Of a stretch of DNA of 44,996 bases, positions 36,608 through 44,589 are shown one piece after another. This DNA comes from Thermomicrobiales bacterium (GTDB lineage Bacteria > Chloroflexota > Chloroflexia > Thermomicrobiales > UBA6265). The position numbers were made by a program, and so were the translations under genes. The stretch lies in the NCBI GenBank assembly GCA_019637585.1, contig JAHBVL010000019.1, forward strand, positions 1-44,996, given 5' to 3'. Below the pieces are notes generated by a model. It had not been told where the DNA came from and made no database searches. It was given only the letters and a program-made list of their open reading frames with translations. Position 1 is the first letter of the stretch; every line of letters begins with the position of its first letter.

Positions 36608-36994
36608 ATGAAGGATAAACTTGCCATTTCCGCGTCATTCTGTCCCCGGTATCACCACGCCATCGAACTCATTGGCCGCCGGTGGACGGGCGCCATCCTG
36701 CGGGAGATCTATGGCGGGACGCATCGTTTCTCCGATATCGCCGCGTCCGTGCCTGGATTGAGCGACCGGTTGCTTTCAGAACGACTGAAGGAACTGGAAG
36801 TGGAAGGCATCGTGACTAGAACGGTCTATCCGGACACCCCGGTGCGGATCGAGTACTGCCTGACCGAGAAGGGTCACGATCTTGGCCGTGTCATGGACGA
36901 GATCGCGACCTGGGCCAGCCGCTGGCTCGATGAGTTTCCGCCCGAAGCGTGCGATCACCTCGCCGCGGCGATCCAGTCGGAAGAGGCGCCGTAG
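36608..36994 (+). CDS. HxlR-family winged-helix transcriptional regulator
   Basis: A 128-residue MarR/HxlR-type DNA-binding protein. The conserved Cys near the N-terminus (ASFCPRYHHAIELIGRRWT, in residue blocks around C12) is the redox or electrophile sensor position of YodB-like members. I-L-R-E-I-Y-G-G-T-H-R-F-S-D-I and LSDRLLSERLKELE-type recognition helix follow, then a wing with R-x-E-Y-x-L-T-E-K-G. I prefer the ATG at 36608: the predicted promoter starts transcription at about that base, and no ribosome-binding site is visible, so the mRNA is likely leaderless. A GTG at 36602 is an alternative. It probably controls itself and the divergent YceI gene. Confidence 0.92.
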   Translation: MKDKLAISASFCPRYHHAIELIGRRWTGAILREIYGGTHRFSDIAASVPGLSDRLLSERLKELEVEGIVTRTVYPDTPVRIEYCLTEKGHDLGRVMDEIATWASRWLDEFPPEACDHLAAAIQSEEAP

Positions 36995-37000
36995 AGGCGA

Positions 37001-37019
37001 GGGCGCACGCTGTGCGCCC
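37001..37019. repeat. short palindrome between converging genes
   Basis: GGGCGCAC and GTGCGCCC pair around a 3-base loop, flanked by GGCGAG and CCTACG as in common intergenic palindromic units. It lies between hxlR and the rnj end and may serve as a bidirectional 3' structure. Confidence 0.6.
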
Positions 37020-37068
37020 CTACGCCAATCGCCATGCACCAGCGCTATCGATGGCGCGTATCGACGCG

Positions 37069-38955
37069 CTAGATCACGGTCAATGCCGGCAGAATCAGTG
37101 GTCTGGTTTTCGACTTGCGATAGAGTGAGCGTCCGACAACCTCCCGCGCTCTGCGCGCCAGGAAGCCATATTCCGCCGTCCCCTTCGGTTGCCGCTCCAG
37201 CGCCCGTTTGAGCTCGGCGGCGGCGGCATCGAGTGCCTGCCGGTCGATCTCCCGGTCGAGCTGTTTTCCGGTCAGGTCCGGACCGGCGATCAATTCGCTC
37301 GTATCGCTGCGGACGACCAGGGTGACGATGACGATGCCCTGGTCCTCGAGTGTCTCCGGGTCCCGGATGACGAATCGTCCGGCGGCCCGATCGCCAAGCC
37401 GGTCGACCAGAATCGAGCCCGACTTGACCCGACGCGGTTGCGTCACCCGGTTCTGGGTGAACTCCAGAACGCCACCGATCTCCGGGAAGAAGACGCGATC
37501 GGCGGATATTCCCGCTTTCTGTGCCAGTTCGCGATAGAGGGTCATGTGCCGGTACTCACCATGAATCGGCACGACGAAGCGGGGTTTGGTCAGGGCGATC
37601 ATCTTGCTCAGCTCGTCGCGGCCGGCGTGCCCTGACACATGGACGCCGCGATCGATCGCGCTATAAACGACGGTCGCGCCCCGGCGGAAGAGATTGTCGA
37701 TCGTGCGGGAAACGGTTTCCTCGTTGCCCGGCACCGGGGTGGCAGAGACGATGACCACATCCCCTTGGGAGACTCTGATCTTGGGGTGCTCGTTCATGGC
37801 GATCCGTGAAAGAGCGGCCGCCGGTTCACCCTGACTGCCGGTGACCACCAGCAGGCGGCGGCTGGGCGGCAGCTTCATCGCGCTTTCCAGATCGACCAGC
37901 AATCCTGGCTTGGGTTTCAGATACTCCAGCTCTTTCGCCACATTGGCGCTCTGCTCCATGCTGCGCCCGGAAACGGCAACGACCCGGCCATTCGCCTCGG
38001 CGGCATCGAGCGCCATCTTCAGGCGGCTGATGTTCGACGCAAAACTGGCCAGGATGACCTGTCCTTTGGCCGTCTTGACCACATTCAGAATCTTTTCGTA
38101 GACGACCCGCTCCGACGGCGTCGATCCTTCGCTTTCGACCCGGACCGTGTCCGACATCAGCACCAGCACGCCATCGTTGCCGATCCGCTCCAGCCGTCGT
38201 TCGTCGGTTGGCCGGCCCATCACCGGCGTGGGGTCGAACTTGAAGTCGGCGGTATCGAGCACGGTGCCGATAGGCGTGTGAATGGCGATGGCGTTGGTGT
38301 CCGGAATGGAATGGGTGACATGGACGAATTCCGCGGCAAGCTTGCCGAACTGGACACGCTGCCCGTCGGCAACCACCTTCAGGTCGACCATCTTTTCGCA
38401 GCGGTGCTCGCGAATTTTGGCGTCGATCAACCCGATCGCCAGTGGTGACCCATACACCGGGATCTTGCGTTTGGTGTTGAGCTGGTGCAGCACGAATGGC
38501 AGCCCACCGATATGGTCTTCGTGCCCGTGGGTGATGAGAATGGCCTTGAGATTGTTGATGCGTTCCCGGACATAGGAGACATCGGGGACGATCAGATCGA
38601 TGGCGTGCTGATCCTCTTCCGGGAACTTGCCGCCTGCGTCGAGCAGAACGAGCTCATTCTCGTACTCGACGACGGTGGCATTCTTGCCGACTTCGCCGAC
38701 ACCACCCATCGGGATGATGCGCACCTTGCCACGAGGTCCGTCCGACGCGGCGGGTTGCTGGCCTCGCTGACCGGTCTGACGGCGAGGCTGGTTCTTAGGA
38801 GCCGGCCGGGGTTTGCTGGTTTCTGGAGAGGGTTGTCCGCTCCCGGCTGCGGGACGCTGGGTGGTTTCCGGGGATTGTGGGGTTTCGGTTGACGGCTTGC
38901 GGCGTCTTCGATTGCGCCGCGAAGTGCGCCGGGCTTCTTCCGACGACTGATCCAT
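37069..38955 (-). CDS. rnj: ribonuclease J
   Basis: A 628-residue metallo-beta-lactamase/beta-CASP ribonuclease, combining 5'-3' exo- and endonuclease activity in RNA maturation and decay. The catalytic HGHEDHIGG motif is at 143-151. PMGGVGEVGKN starts the catalytic domain near residue 82; the beta-CASP motifs ILASFASN, SGRSM and V-x-G-x-Q-G-E-P, and the C-terminal HVSGHAGRDEL and PIHGEYRHM are complete. The first ~75 residues are a basic Pro/Gln/Arg-rich disordered extension, as seen in some actinobacterial and chloroflexal RNases. The ATG at 38955 has AAGGA at 9 bases; an ATG two codons earlier is close. The longer open frame upstream is an overlap artefact. Confidence 0.96.
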   Translation of the reverse strand: MDQSSEEARRTSRRNRRRRKPSTETPQSPETTQRPAAGSGQPSPETSKPRPAPKNQPRRQTGQRGQQPAASDGPRGKVRIIPMGGVGEVGKNATVVEYENELVLLDAGGKFPEEDQHAIDLIVPDVSYVRERINNLKAILITHGHEDHIGGLPFVLHQLNTKRKIPVYGSPLAIGLIDAKIREHRCEKMVDLKVVADGQRVQFGKLAAEFVHVTHSIPDTNAIAIHTPIGTVLDTADFKFDPTPVMGRPTDERRLERIGNDGVLVLMSDTVRVESEGSTPSERVVYEKILNVVKTAKGQVILASFASNISRLKMALDAAEANGRVVAVSGRSMEQSANVAKELEYLKPKPGLLVDLESAMKLPPSRRLLVVTGSQGEPAAALSRIAMNEHPKIRVSQGDVVIVSATPVPGNEETVSRTIDNLFRRGATVVYSAIDRGVHVSGHAGRDELSKMIALTKPRFVVPIHGEYRHMTLYRELAQKAGISADRVFFPEIGGVLEFTQNRVTQPRRVKSGSILVDRLGDRAAGRFVIRDPETLEDQGIVIVTLVVRSDTSELIAGPDLTGKQLDREIDRQALDAAAAELKRALERQPKGTAEYGFLARRAREVVGRSLYRKSKTRPLILPALTVI

Positions 38956-39065
38956 ATGCATTGTTCCTTGTGATCGTACGAGTAAACCGGGTGCACGAAC
39001 CGGTTCAGAGTTGAGGCAAGTGTACTTCGTGGCCGGTCCGGGTGAGGGGATTTCGCGTGAAACCT

Positions 39066-39935
39066 TCAGTCGGCCGTGCGGCCACCGTCGACATAGAGCG
39101 TTTGCCCTGTGACAAAGCTGGCGGCATCGGAGCAGAGGAATACGGCGGCGCCGACGAGATCTTCCGGTGTGCCGAGCCGGCCCATGGGAATCGTGGCGGT
39201 GATCTTCTGGCGCCGCTCGTCGTCGCCGAGAAATGCCCGGGTCAAACCAGTCTCGGTGTAGGCGGGACCGAGCGCGTTGACGGTGATGCCATGCGGCGCC
39301 CACTCGGTGGCGAAGGATTTGGTCATGATCGCGATGCCGCCCTTGGTTGCCGCGTAGGGGGCGTGGTAGGGGTGCCCGAGCAGGCTGGAAACCGAGCCAA
39401 TGGAGAGGATCCTGCCGTATCCGCGGGGAAGCATTTGACGTCCCGCCGCCTGTGTGGCGAAAAAGACACCGGAGAGATTCGTGTTGACTACTCTCCACCA
39501 CTCTCCCGGGGTGTACTCGATCGCCGGCTTTCTGATGTTGATGCCGGCGGCATTGACCAGGATGTCGAGCTTGTCCGCCGATTCCGCAACTTCGTCGATC
39601 ACCCCCTCGATGCTTTCCGGATCGGTGACGTCGATCTCCAGAGCCATGGCCGGGCGGCCATCCCGGTCGCACCGGTTGGCGGTGCGCTCGGCCGCTTCGA
39701 TATCGAGGTCCGCCACCATCACCTGCGCGCCGAAATCGGCCAACCCGCAGGCGATTGCGCTGCCCAACCCGCCGCCACCGCCGATCACCAGCGCCACCTT
39801 GTCCGTCAGGTCGAAGAGATTCCGAAACTGTCCGGGGAGATGAACCGGCGTCTCCTGAACGATCGAACGAGGAGTCAGACCGTCGTTGCCGCGCACGATG
39901 CGCAGTTTGGGCCGGATGTCGTCGTCGCTGGGCAT
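39066..39935 (-). CDS. short-chain dehydrogenase/reductase, gluconate 5-dehydrogenase-like
   Basis: A 289-residue SDR. After an unusual ~40-residue N-terminal extension, LTDKVALVIGGGGGLGSAIA provides the cofactor loop (five Gly in a row). NAAGINIRKPAIEYTPGEW, the catalytic Ser in SIGSVSS, YAATKGG (Tyr-x3-Lys) and NALGPAYTETGLT follow. The VNAAGI-N-x-R-K-P-A and W-x-x-V-N-x-N-L-S-G-V-F pattern resembles gluconate 5-dehydrogenase and KduD-type enzymes acting on sugar acids. The ATG at 39935 comes four bases after the cupin stop, so the two genes are coupled. Confidence 0.9.
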   Translation of the reverse strand: MPSDDDIRPKLRIVRGNDGLTPRSIVQETPVHLPGQFRNLFDLTDKVALVIGGGGGLGSAIACGLADFGAQVMVADLDIEAAERTANRCDRDGRPAMALEIDVTDPESIEGVIDEVAESADKLDILVNAAGINIRKPAIEYTPGEWWRVVNTNLSGVFFATQAAGRQMLPRGYGRILSIGSVSSLLGHPYHAPYAATKGGIAIMTKSFATEWAPHGITVNALGPAYTETGLTRAFLGDDERRQKITATIPMGRLGTPEDLVGAAVFLCSDAASFVTGQTLYVDGGRTAD

Positions 39936-39938
39936 CGG

Positions 39939-40295
39939 CTAGCTCTTCGCCGGGCCGGGAGCCACATCGCGGCGGGGGCTCATGGCGTTGAAGGTCTCGA
40001 CCCAGGCGTCTCCATCCACACTGGCGCCATGCTCGACGCCACCAGGGATGACGGCAACCTGTCCCGGACCGAGAACGACTTCCCGTCCGCCGACCGTGAA
40101 GGTGATCGTGCCGCTGATGACCAGGGTCACCTGTTCCTGGGGATGGTTATGGAGTGGAAACCGGGAGCCGGGAGCGTACCGGTATCGCACCATCGTCTGG
40201 CGCTCACCCGATACCGTTTGGCGAAAGATGCCGGGATAGACCTCTTCCTCGCTCAGGTCGTCCCAGGCATGGACAGCCGCGTTCTGCCCGCTCAA
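39939..40295 (-). CDS. small cupin-domain protein
   Basis: A 118-residue single-domain cupin. The first cupin motif is PLHNHPQEQVTLVISGTITFTVGG (read as H-N-H-x-Q-E-Q and G), and the second PGQVAVIPGGVEHGA. Metal-binding His and Glu are present. Such proteins may be sugar-acid isomerase-like, dioxygenase-like or binding proteins; the operon with an SDR of the gluconate dehydrogenase type hints at uronate/ketogluconate chemistry. The likely start is the TTG at 40295, overlapping the previous stop as TTGA; no better start exists in frame close to the domain. Confidence 0.75.
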   Translation of the reverse strand: MSGQNAAVHAWDDLSEEEVYPGIFRQTVSGERQTMVRYRYAPGSRFPLHNHPQEQVTLVISGTITFTVGGREVVLGPGQVAVIPGGVEHGASVDGDAWVETFNAMSPRRDVAPGPAKS

Positions 40296-40570
40296 AAGAC
40301 GAACCAGCCAGCGAAGAGCGCCAGTGCGAGAAGGAAGAAGAAGATGCTGGCGATACCGCCACTCGTCACCAGATAGAGGATGAGCGCCAGGGCAAGCAGA
40401 GCCACCAGGATGCCGAGATAGATCCACTGCGGGCTGGAAAAGGAGCCTTCTTCTTCATACGCGACCGTGCGGCTGGAGAAGGGCGCCTGGGTTCGCAGGT
40501 CTTCGCCTGAGATGACTTGTCGTGCCTTGTATGCCCGGGCCCGGGACTCGTCGATGGGAGATCGGCCCAT
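40292..40570 (-). CDS. small membrane protein, unknown function
   Basis: A 92-residue protein with a hydrophilic N-terminus (about 1-45) and two closely packed hydrophobic segments (about 50-68 and 72-91) that may form a hairpin. ATG 40570 follows GAGG at six bases and sits one base after the previous gene's stop. The end overlaps the cupin start. It was not recognised as any known family. Confidence 0.65.
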   Translation of the reverse strand: MGRSPIDESRARAYKARQVISGEDLRTQAPFSSRTVAYEEEGSFSSPQWIYLGILVALLALALILYLVTSGGIASIFFFLLALALFAGWFVF

Positions 40571-40571
40571 G

Positions 40572-40820
40572 TCACACCTCGTGCAATTCTCCCGCTGCGC
40601 GGGATGTGCCGGATTGATTGGATGGTCCGGCGGAGGTCGGTACAGGAATGGCGAAGAAGGTCTTCCAGATGGCGATCATGCCGATCTTCACGACACCGGC
40701 CACGATCAGGAGCATGCCGGTCAGCGTGGCGACAGCGCCAAGATCGAACAGCACGGCGAGGAGCGCTACCACGACTCCCAGCGCGGTCATTCCATAGGAA
40801 ATGGTGCTTGCCAGTTTCAC
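40572..40820 (-). CDS. small two-span membrane protein, unknown function
   Basis: An 82-residue protein with two hydrophobic segments (about 8-28 and 33-54) and a polar Ser/Gly-rich C-terminus. I chose GTG at 40820 because GAAAGG is about 10 bases upstream and the first helix begins soon after; the ATG at 40883 would add 21 polar residues. It is immediately followed by the next small membrane protein gene, suggesting the two act together. Confidence 0.6.
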   Translation of the reverse strand: MKLASTISYGMTALGVVVALLAVLFDLGAVATLTGMLLIVAGVVKIGMIAIWKTFFAIPVPTSAGPSNQSGTSRAAGELHEV

Positions 40821-40934
40821 CGGGCGGCGCCTTTCAGGGCGAGGGTTGCACGTCTCACCGGCCTGCCGGTTGTTGGAGTTCATCCTACCGGTTCACACCG
40901 TTGCGTTGCAAACCAGATGAACCAGATACCGGCG

Positions 40935-42392
40935 CTACCGACCCCCGACGCGTCGTGCTGTCGAGACCTCGGTCTGAAATCTCCGGTACTGCTCGTCATA
41001 GAAACCGCGAAGCTGAAGCGATGGTTCGACGACCTCGCTCTCAGATCGCCAGGCGGCGGTGTCGACCGGATGTCCGGTGGCGATAAATGCCGCCATCGCC
41101 GCACCTCGTCCGATGGGTTCGGCGTGCGTATCGACCAGCACGGGCCGGCCAAGAACGTCGGCCAGGAGCTGGCGGAACGCCGGTGCGCGGACGCCAGCGC
41201 CTGAAAAGTGGACCGGTTCGCCGGCCGGCGAACCACCGATATCGAGCGACCAGCGAGCCGAACAAGCCAGTCCTTCGCACATCGCCCGTGCCAGATCGGC
41301 CCGCGAGGTCCCGTCGTGGAACCCCACGAGCCGGCTGCGCGCTCGCGGATCGAGATAGTTGCCCCGCTCACCGGATGCTGACATGACCGGTACGGCCAGC
41401 GTGCCGTTCGCGCCCGGTACGGACTCGGCCACCAGCGCGTTGAGCTCCTGATAGCTGCCGCCGATCAGACCGAGTAACCAGTCCAGCGCATTCAGTCCCG
41501 ACGGCGAGGAAAGCACCCGAATCCATTGTTGCCTGTTGGCGGTTGTCAAGATCGTGCCGCCCGGTTCGGCGCCGGTGTCGGGCCGGTGGATGGTCGTCGC
41601 GCACTGCAGCACCGGACCGAGATGAATCTGGGCGAAACCGTCGATTGCGGCGTCCGAAGCAAGCATTGCTGCCGCGATACTGTGTGATCCGCAGTACAGG
41701 ATGCAGTCGGCGGACGTCAGATCGCGCATCTGTCGCCAGTCGGGACCAAACTCGAGGGGATGCGGACCTGGGTCGACCGGCGGCAGGAGATGCCTCAGAT
41801 GGCGAAGCCTGAGCAGATCGATCAGCTCTTCATCGTATGCGGCGTGGTATGGGTCGAGCACGGGAAGGAGTGAAAGGGGAGCCGGCAAACCAGCCTTCCC
41901 CGTCAAGGCGTGGGCGAGCGAGCCGAGCGGCGTTGTGGCCAGTGTGGCGCGATCGGCGATATCCGGATCAGCGTCGACCGCGGCTCTGAGCAACGCCACG
42001 GGAGAACCGGGCCAGATCGTGCTGCCCGAGGCCCGGAACGCGGCAGCGGCAATACCCTGCTCGATCCACTGCTCGACCACCGGCACCGCCCGCAAGTCGG
42101 TTTCCGCGACAAGGGGGTGAACCGTGCCGCCGTCGCTGCCAACCAAAGCCAGACCATCATTCCCGCCGGTCAGACTGAGCAGTTCGGGCGTCACGCCGCT
42201 GATCGTCACGCATTCGGCGAGCGCTGACAGCAGCGCCTCTCGCACGGCGCCGGCGTCGATTTCCGCCTGGCCAGGCGATGGATGTTGCAGGGCGACTTGA
42301 CGCACAGAGGAGGCAAGGTGCGTTCCGGCTCGGTCGAACTGGTTGAGCCGCAAAGCGGGGAGGGCGATTTCGATGGTGATCGCAGTCGTCAT
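40935..42392 (-). CDS. degenerate FGGY-family kinase homologue, possible pseudokinase
   Basis: This 485-residue protein aligns by eye with FGGY kinases along its length but has lost key motifs. The N-terminal phosphate loop, D-x-G-T/S in active members, reads TIEIALPALRLNQFD. The second ATP motif, usually L-S-x-G-T-S/T, is ILYCGSHSIA. The middle segment SLTGGNDGLALVGSDGG matches the substrate-lobe motif ISGQMHG only loosely. The C-terminal half is well preserved: SASGERGNYLDPRARSRLVG, EGLACSARW, FSGAGVRAPAFRQLLADVLG and GRGAAMAAF. It may be catalytically inactive or use a changed nucleotide site. The ATG at 42392 has no clear ribosome-binding site. It lies divergent to rpsP. Confidence 0.7.
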   Translation of the reverse strand: MTTAITIEIALPALRLNQFDRAGTHLASSVRQVALQHPSPGQAEIDAGAVREALLSALAECVTISGVTPELLSLTGGNDGLALVGSDGGTVHPLVAETDLRAVPVVEQWIEQGIAAAAFRASGSTIWPGSPVALLRAAVDADPDIADRATLATTPLGSLAHALTGKAGLPAPLSLLPVLDPYHAAYDEELIDLLRLRHLRHLLPPVDPGPHPLEFGPDWRQMRDLTSADCILYCGSHSIAAAMLASDAAIDGFAQIHLGPVLQCATTIHRPDTGAEPGGTILTTANRQQWIRVLSSPSGLNALDWLLGLIGGSYQELNALVAESVPGANGTLAVPVMSASGERGNYLDPRARSRLVGFHDGTSRADLARAMCEGLACSARWSLDIGGSPAGEPVHFSGAGVRAPAFRQLLADVLGRPVLVDTHAEPIGRGAAMAAFIATGHPVDTAAWRSESEVVEPSLQLRGFYDEQYRRFQTEVSTARRVGGR

Positions 42393-42436
42393 GAGTGCCA
42401 GAGAGATGGTTGAGTTGCCGGACGGCAACGCCCCGA

Positions 42437-42465
42437 TTGACGTGCCGTCACCCAGCGATGATACT
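42437..42465 (+). promoter_or_regulatory. possible promoter for rpsP-khpA-rimM
   Basis: TTGACG (42437-42442), 17 bases and GATACT (42460-42465), with the start about 95 bases before the rpsP GTG. Matches are moderate; a nearby TTGACA at 42473 lacks a good -10. Confidence 0.35.
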
Positions 42466-42564
42466 TTGCGGGTTGACACCGCTCGCCGGTGTCGTTCCGT
42501 GTGCGCGTCACGCGGGCATTTCTTCTGAGTATTGCATGAGTGATTATCCGTCGAGGAGCTACGC

Positions 42565-42846
42565 GTGGTTAAGCTGAGACTGAAGAGAATGGGCGCCAAG
42601 CAGCGACCGAGCTATCGCATCGTTGCGGCAGAGAGCAGCTCGCCGCGAGATGGCCGGTTTATCGAGCAGGTCGGTTTTTACGATCCGCTGACCGATCCGG
42701 CAACCGTCACGCTCAATGAGGATCGCGTTCGCCACTGGCTCAGCGTTGGCGCACAGCCGTCGGACACGGTTCGCAGCATTCTGCGCCGGCAGGGCATCAT
42801 CGAAGACACCGGTTCGCCCTATCCGGCCAAGACCGCCACAGCGTAA
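42565..42846 (+). CDS. rpsP: 30S ribosomal protein S16
   Basis: A 93-residue ribosomal protein. The N-terminus [20 protein letters not shown] and the motif [14 protein letters not shown] are diagnostic, then [20 protein letters not shown]. The GTG at 42565 has GAGGAG four to five bases upstream. Its TAA overlaps the khpA ATG by one base, so the gene is coupled to it; the trio with khpA and rimM is a conserved translation-related operon in many bacteria. Confidence 0.98.
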   Translation: MVKLRLKRMGAKQRPSYRIVAAESSSPRDGRFIEQVGFYDPLTDPATVTLNEDRVRHWLSVGAQPSDTVRSILRRQGIIEDTGSPYPAKTATA

Positions 42847-43106
42847 TGTCGGAAACGGTGGCACCTGCGGAGCAACTGGGCGAGCTCGTTCGCTTCATGG
42901 CGACCCAGCTCGTGGAAAATGCTGACGATATCGACATCTCCGTCGACGATCGCGGCAGTTCAGTGCACATCATGCTGCGTGTTCCTGAGGCGGAAATGGG
43001 CCGGGTCATCGGCCGGCAGGGACGTATTGCCAAGGCAATGCGCACCGTCGTGATGATCGCCGGTTCCCGGCAGAATGTTCGTGCCAGCCTCGACATCGAC
43101 GGGTAG
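42846..43106 (+). CDS. khpA: KH-domain RNA-binding protein KhpA
   Basis: This 86-residue protein is a single KH domain with the GxxG-type loop in GRVIGRQGRIAKAMRTVV (around residue 57-74). Members bind RNA and in some bacteria act with KhpB on cell-wall and small-RNA regulation. The ATG at 42846 overlaps the rpsP stop (TAATG), which is the usual arrangement. The length is typical. Confidence 0.96.
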   Translation: MSETVAPAEQLGELVRFMATQLVENADDIDISVDDRGSSVHIMLRVPEAEMGRVIGRQGRIAKAMRTVVMIAGSRQNVRASLDIDG

Positions 43107-43278
43107 CGGCCCCACGCGGCCCGCCCGTCGCCTCACGCCGGCGCCGGTTTCCCGTTCGCACCGCGAACCAGGCGAGTCCCGCTATCAAACCGGCCGGCCG
43201 GCGAAGTTCGCGCTATCTCATCATCCACAGCCACTGATCGAAACAGCCGGTCCGGCTCCTGAAACACCGCCCTCGGAC

Positions 43279-43776
43279 GTGAAACTGGTGGTCGGCGTGG
43301 TCGTCGGCGTCCATGGCGTCGACGGCGAAATGAAGATCCGGCCGCTCACGGACAACCCGGCCCAGTTCGAGATGCTGAAAGAGGGCTTCTTTGGGTCCGA
43401 GGAAAAACCCCGGCGCATTCGCGGTGTTCGTTTCCATGGCGGAAATGTGTTGGTCCGGGTGGCTGGCGTCGTCACCCGGGAGGATGCCGCCGCATTCCGG
43501 GGCTACGAGTTGCGCGTCAGAACCTCCCAGCTCGAGCCGCTGGAAGAGGGGGAATTCTTCCTCTACCAGGTGATCGGCCTGACGGCGTTCGATGAGCATG
43601 GCGCCGAAGTGGGCAAAGTCGTCGACCTGATCGAAACGGGATCGACCGACGTTTTCGCCATCGCGCCGGTCGGTGGCGGTCAGCAGATTCTCCTGGCCAA
43701 CCTGCCGGACGTGGTGCTGGCGATCGAGCCAGTCCACAACCGCATCATTGTCCGGATTCCCGCATTCTACGAGTGA
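43279..43776 (+). CDS. rimM: ribosome maturation factor RimM
   Basis: A 165-residue factor that binds S19 and helps mature the 16S rRNA 3' domain. LVVGVVVGVHGVDGEMKIRPLTD is the family N-terminus, read as V-G-x-x-x-G-x-H-G-x-x-G-E; DAAAFRGYELRV, EGEFFLYQVIGL and the PRC-barrel segment A-E-V-G-K-V-V-D-L-I-E-T-G follow. I prefer GTG at 43279 for length and domain start; the in-frame ATG at 43075 would overlap khpA and add 68 unrelated residues. No ribosome-binding site is visible at either. trmD, often next, is absent; a minus-strand gene overlaps its end by 10 bases. Confidence 0.93.
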   Translation: MKLVVGVVVGVHGVDGEMKIRPLTDNPAQFEMLKEGFFGSEEKPRRIRGVRFHGGNVLVRVAGVVTREDAAAFRGYELRVRTSQLEPLEEGEFFLYQVIGLTAFDEHGAEVGKVVDLIETGSTDVFAIAPVGGGQQILLANLPDVVLAIEPVHNRIIVRIPAFYE

Positions 43777-44582
43777 TTCCCAACCGGCTCACCCAGGTCG
43801 CGTAGCAGCCGGGACATGAGCGTGGCCGACCGCTTGCCGACTTCGTCAACCGGAAAATCGGAGAAGTCGGTGAGGTCGGATGATGCGTGCAGCTCGTTGT
43901 TCGAAATGTCCTTGATCGTGATGAAGGGCGTTCGGTTCAGACTGCAGATTTTGGCGATGGCCGCGGCTTCCATGTCTTCGCAGAGGGTGCCATGCTGCTG
44001 ATGGATGGCGTTGATCCGGTCCGCGTGCTGCGTCCAGACGTCGGCCGATCCGACAGAGCCGATTACGACCGAGACTGACCGCCCGGACGAGGGCCAGGGC
44101 GGCAGCTCCGAATGTTGAGCGGCCAGTTCGGCTCGGGCGACCAGGTCGGGATCGCTTGGCACGCCATATTGATCGTCGGCGTGGGCGATATCGGCTCCCG
44201 ATTCATACGTGAATCCGACATACCGTTCCGAGCCATCGGGCTGGATCTGAATGTTGAAATGAGGCACGCTCCGATCGCCGATCACGACGTCGCCGGCGTG
44301 AAGCCCTGATGTGTGAGCGCCGGCGCAGCCGAAGTTGCCGACGATCGCCGGGTTCCAGGTCGAAATCAGCCACTGCGTCGCGGCCGCAGACTGGACCATA
44401 CCGATACCCGAAAGCACGATTAAACTGTCGGTCGCGCCGAACCGGCAGCGCCAGACGGTGTAGGGCGATTCCCTGCAGATTTCCGTGGTTTCATCCGCCA
44501 GCTCGAGAAGGTGCCTGGCTTCTGAGTACATCGCCACGACAATGCCAGCCGCGACTGGCGTGACCCCGGCCAGCAGTTGCAT
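43767..44582 (-). CDS. nucleoside phosphorylase/nucleosidase-fold protein, MTAN-like
   Basis: A 271-residue PNP/UDP-family fold protein. GIVVAMYSEARHLLE, LSGIGMVQSAAATQWLI, NFGCAGAHTSGLHAGDVVIGD and CEDMEAAAIAKIC follow MtnN-type 5'-methylthioadenosine/S-adenosylhomocysteine nucleosidase. However, the usual ISD catalytic motif, with the purine N7-contacting Asp, reads ISN in KDISNNELHASSD. An Asn at this place is the PNP-like solution for 6-oxopurines, so inosine/guanosine-type or futalosine-type substrates should be considered. The protein is about 40 residues longer than usual MtnN. The ATG at 44582 follows GAGG; GTGs at 44588 and 44585 are alternatives. Confidence 0.85.
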   Translation of the reverse strand: MQLLAGVTPVAAGIVVAMYSEARHLLELADETTEICRESPYTVWRCRFGATDSLIVLSGIGMVQSAAATQWLISTWNPAIVGNFGCAGAHTSGLHAGDVVIGDRSVPHFNIQIQPDGSERYVGFTYESGADIAHADDQYGVPSDPDLVARAELAAQHSELPPWPSSGRSVSVVIGSVGSADVWTQHADRINAIHQQHGTLCEDMEAAAIAKICSLNRTPFITIKDISNNELHASSDLTDFSDFPVDEVGKRSATLMSRLLRDLGEPVGNHS

Positions 44583-44589
44583 CACCACC

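Noticed and set aside
38956-39672. N-terminal extension of the RNase J frame to 39672
   Set aside because: The extension overlaps the SDR gene in another frame, has low-quality composition, and the ATG at 38955 has a good ribosome-binding site.
43075-43278. RimM start at the ATG at 43075
   Set aside because: It overlaps khpA and adds 68 residues of no RimM resemblance. It is kept only as an alternative.
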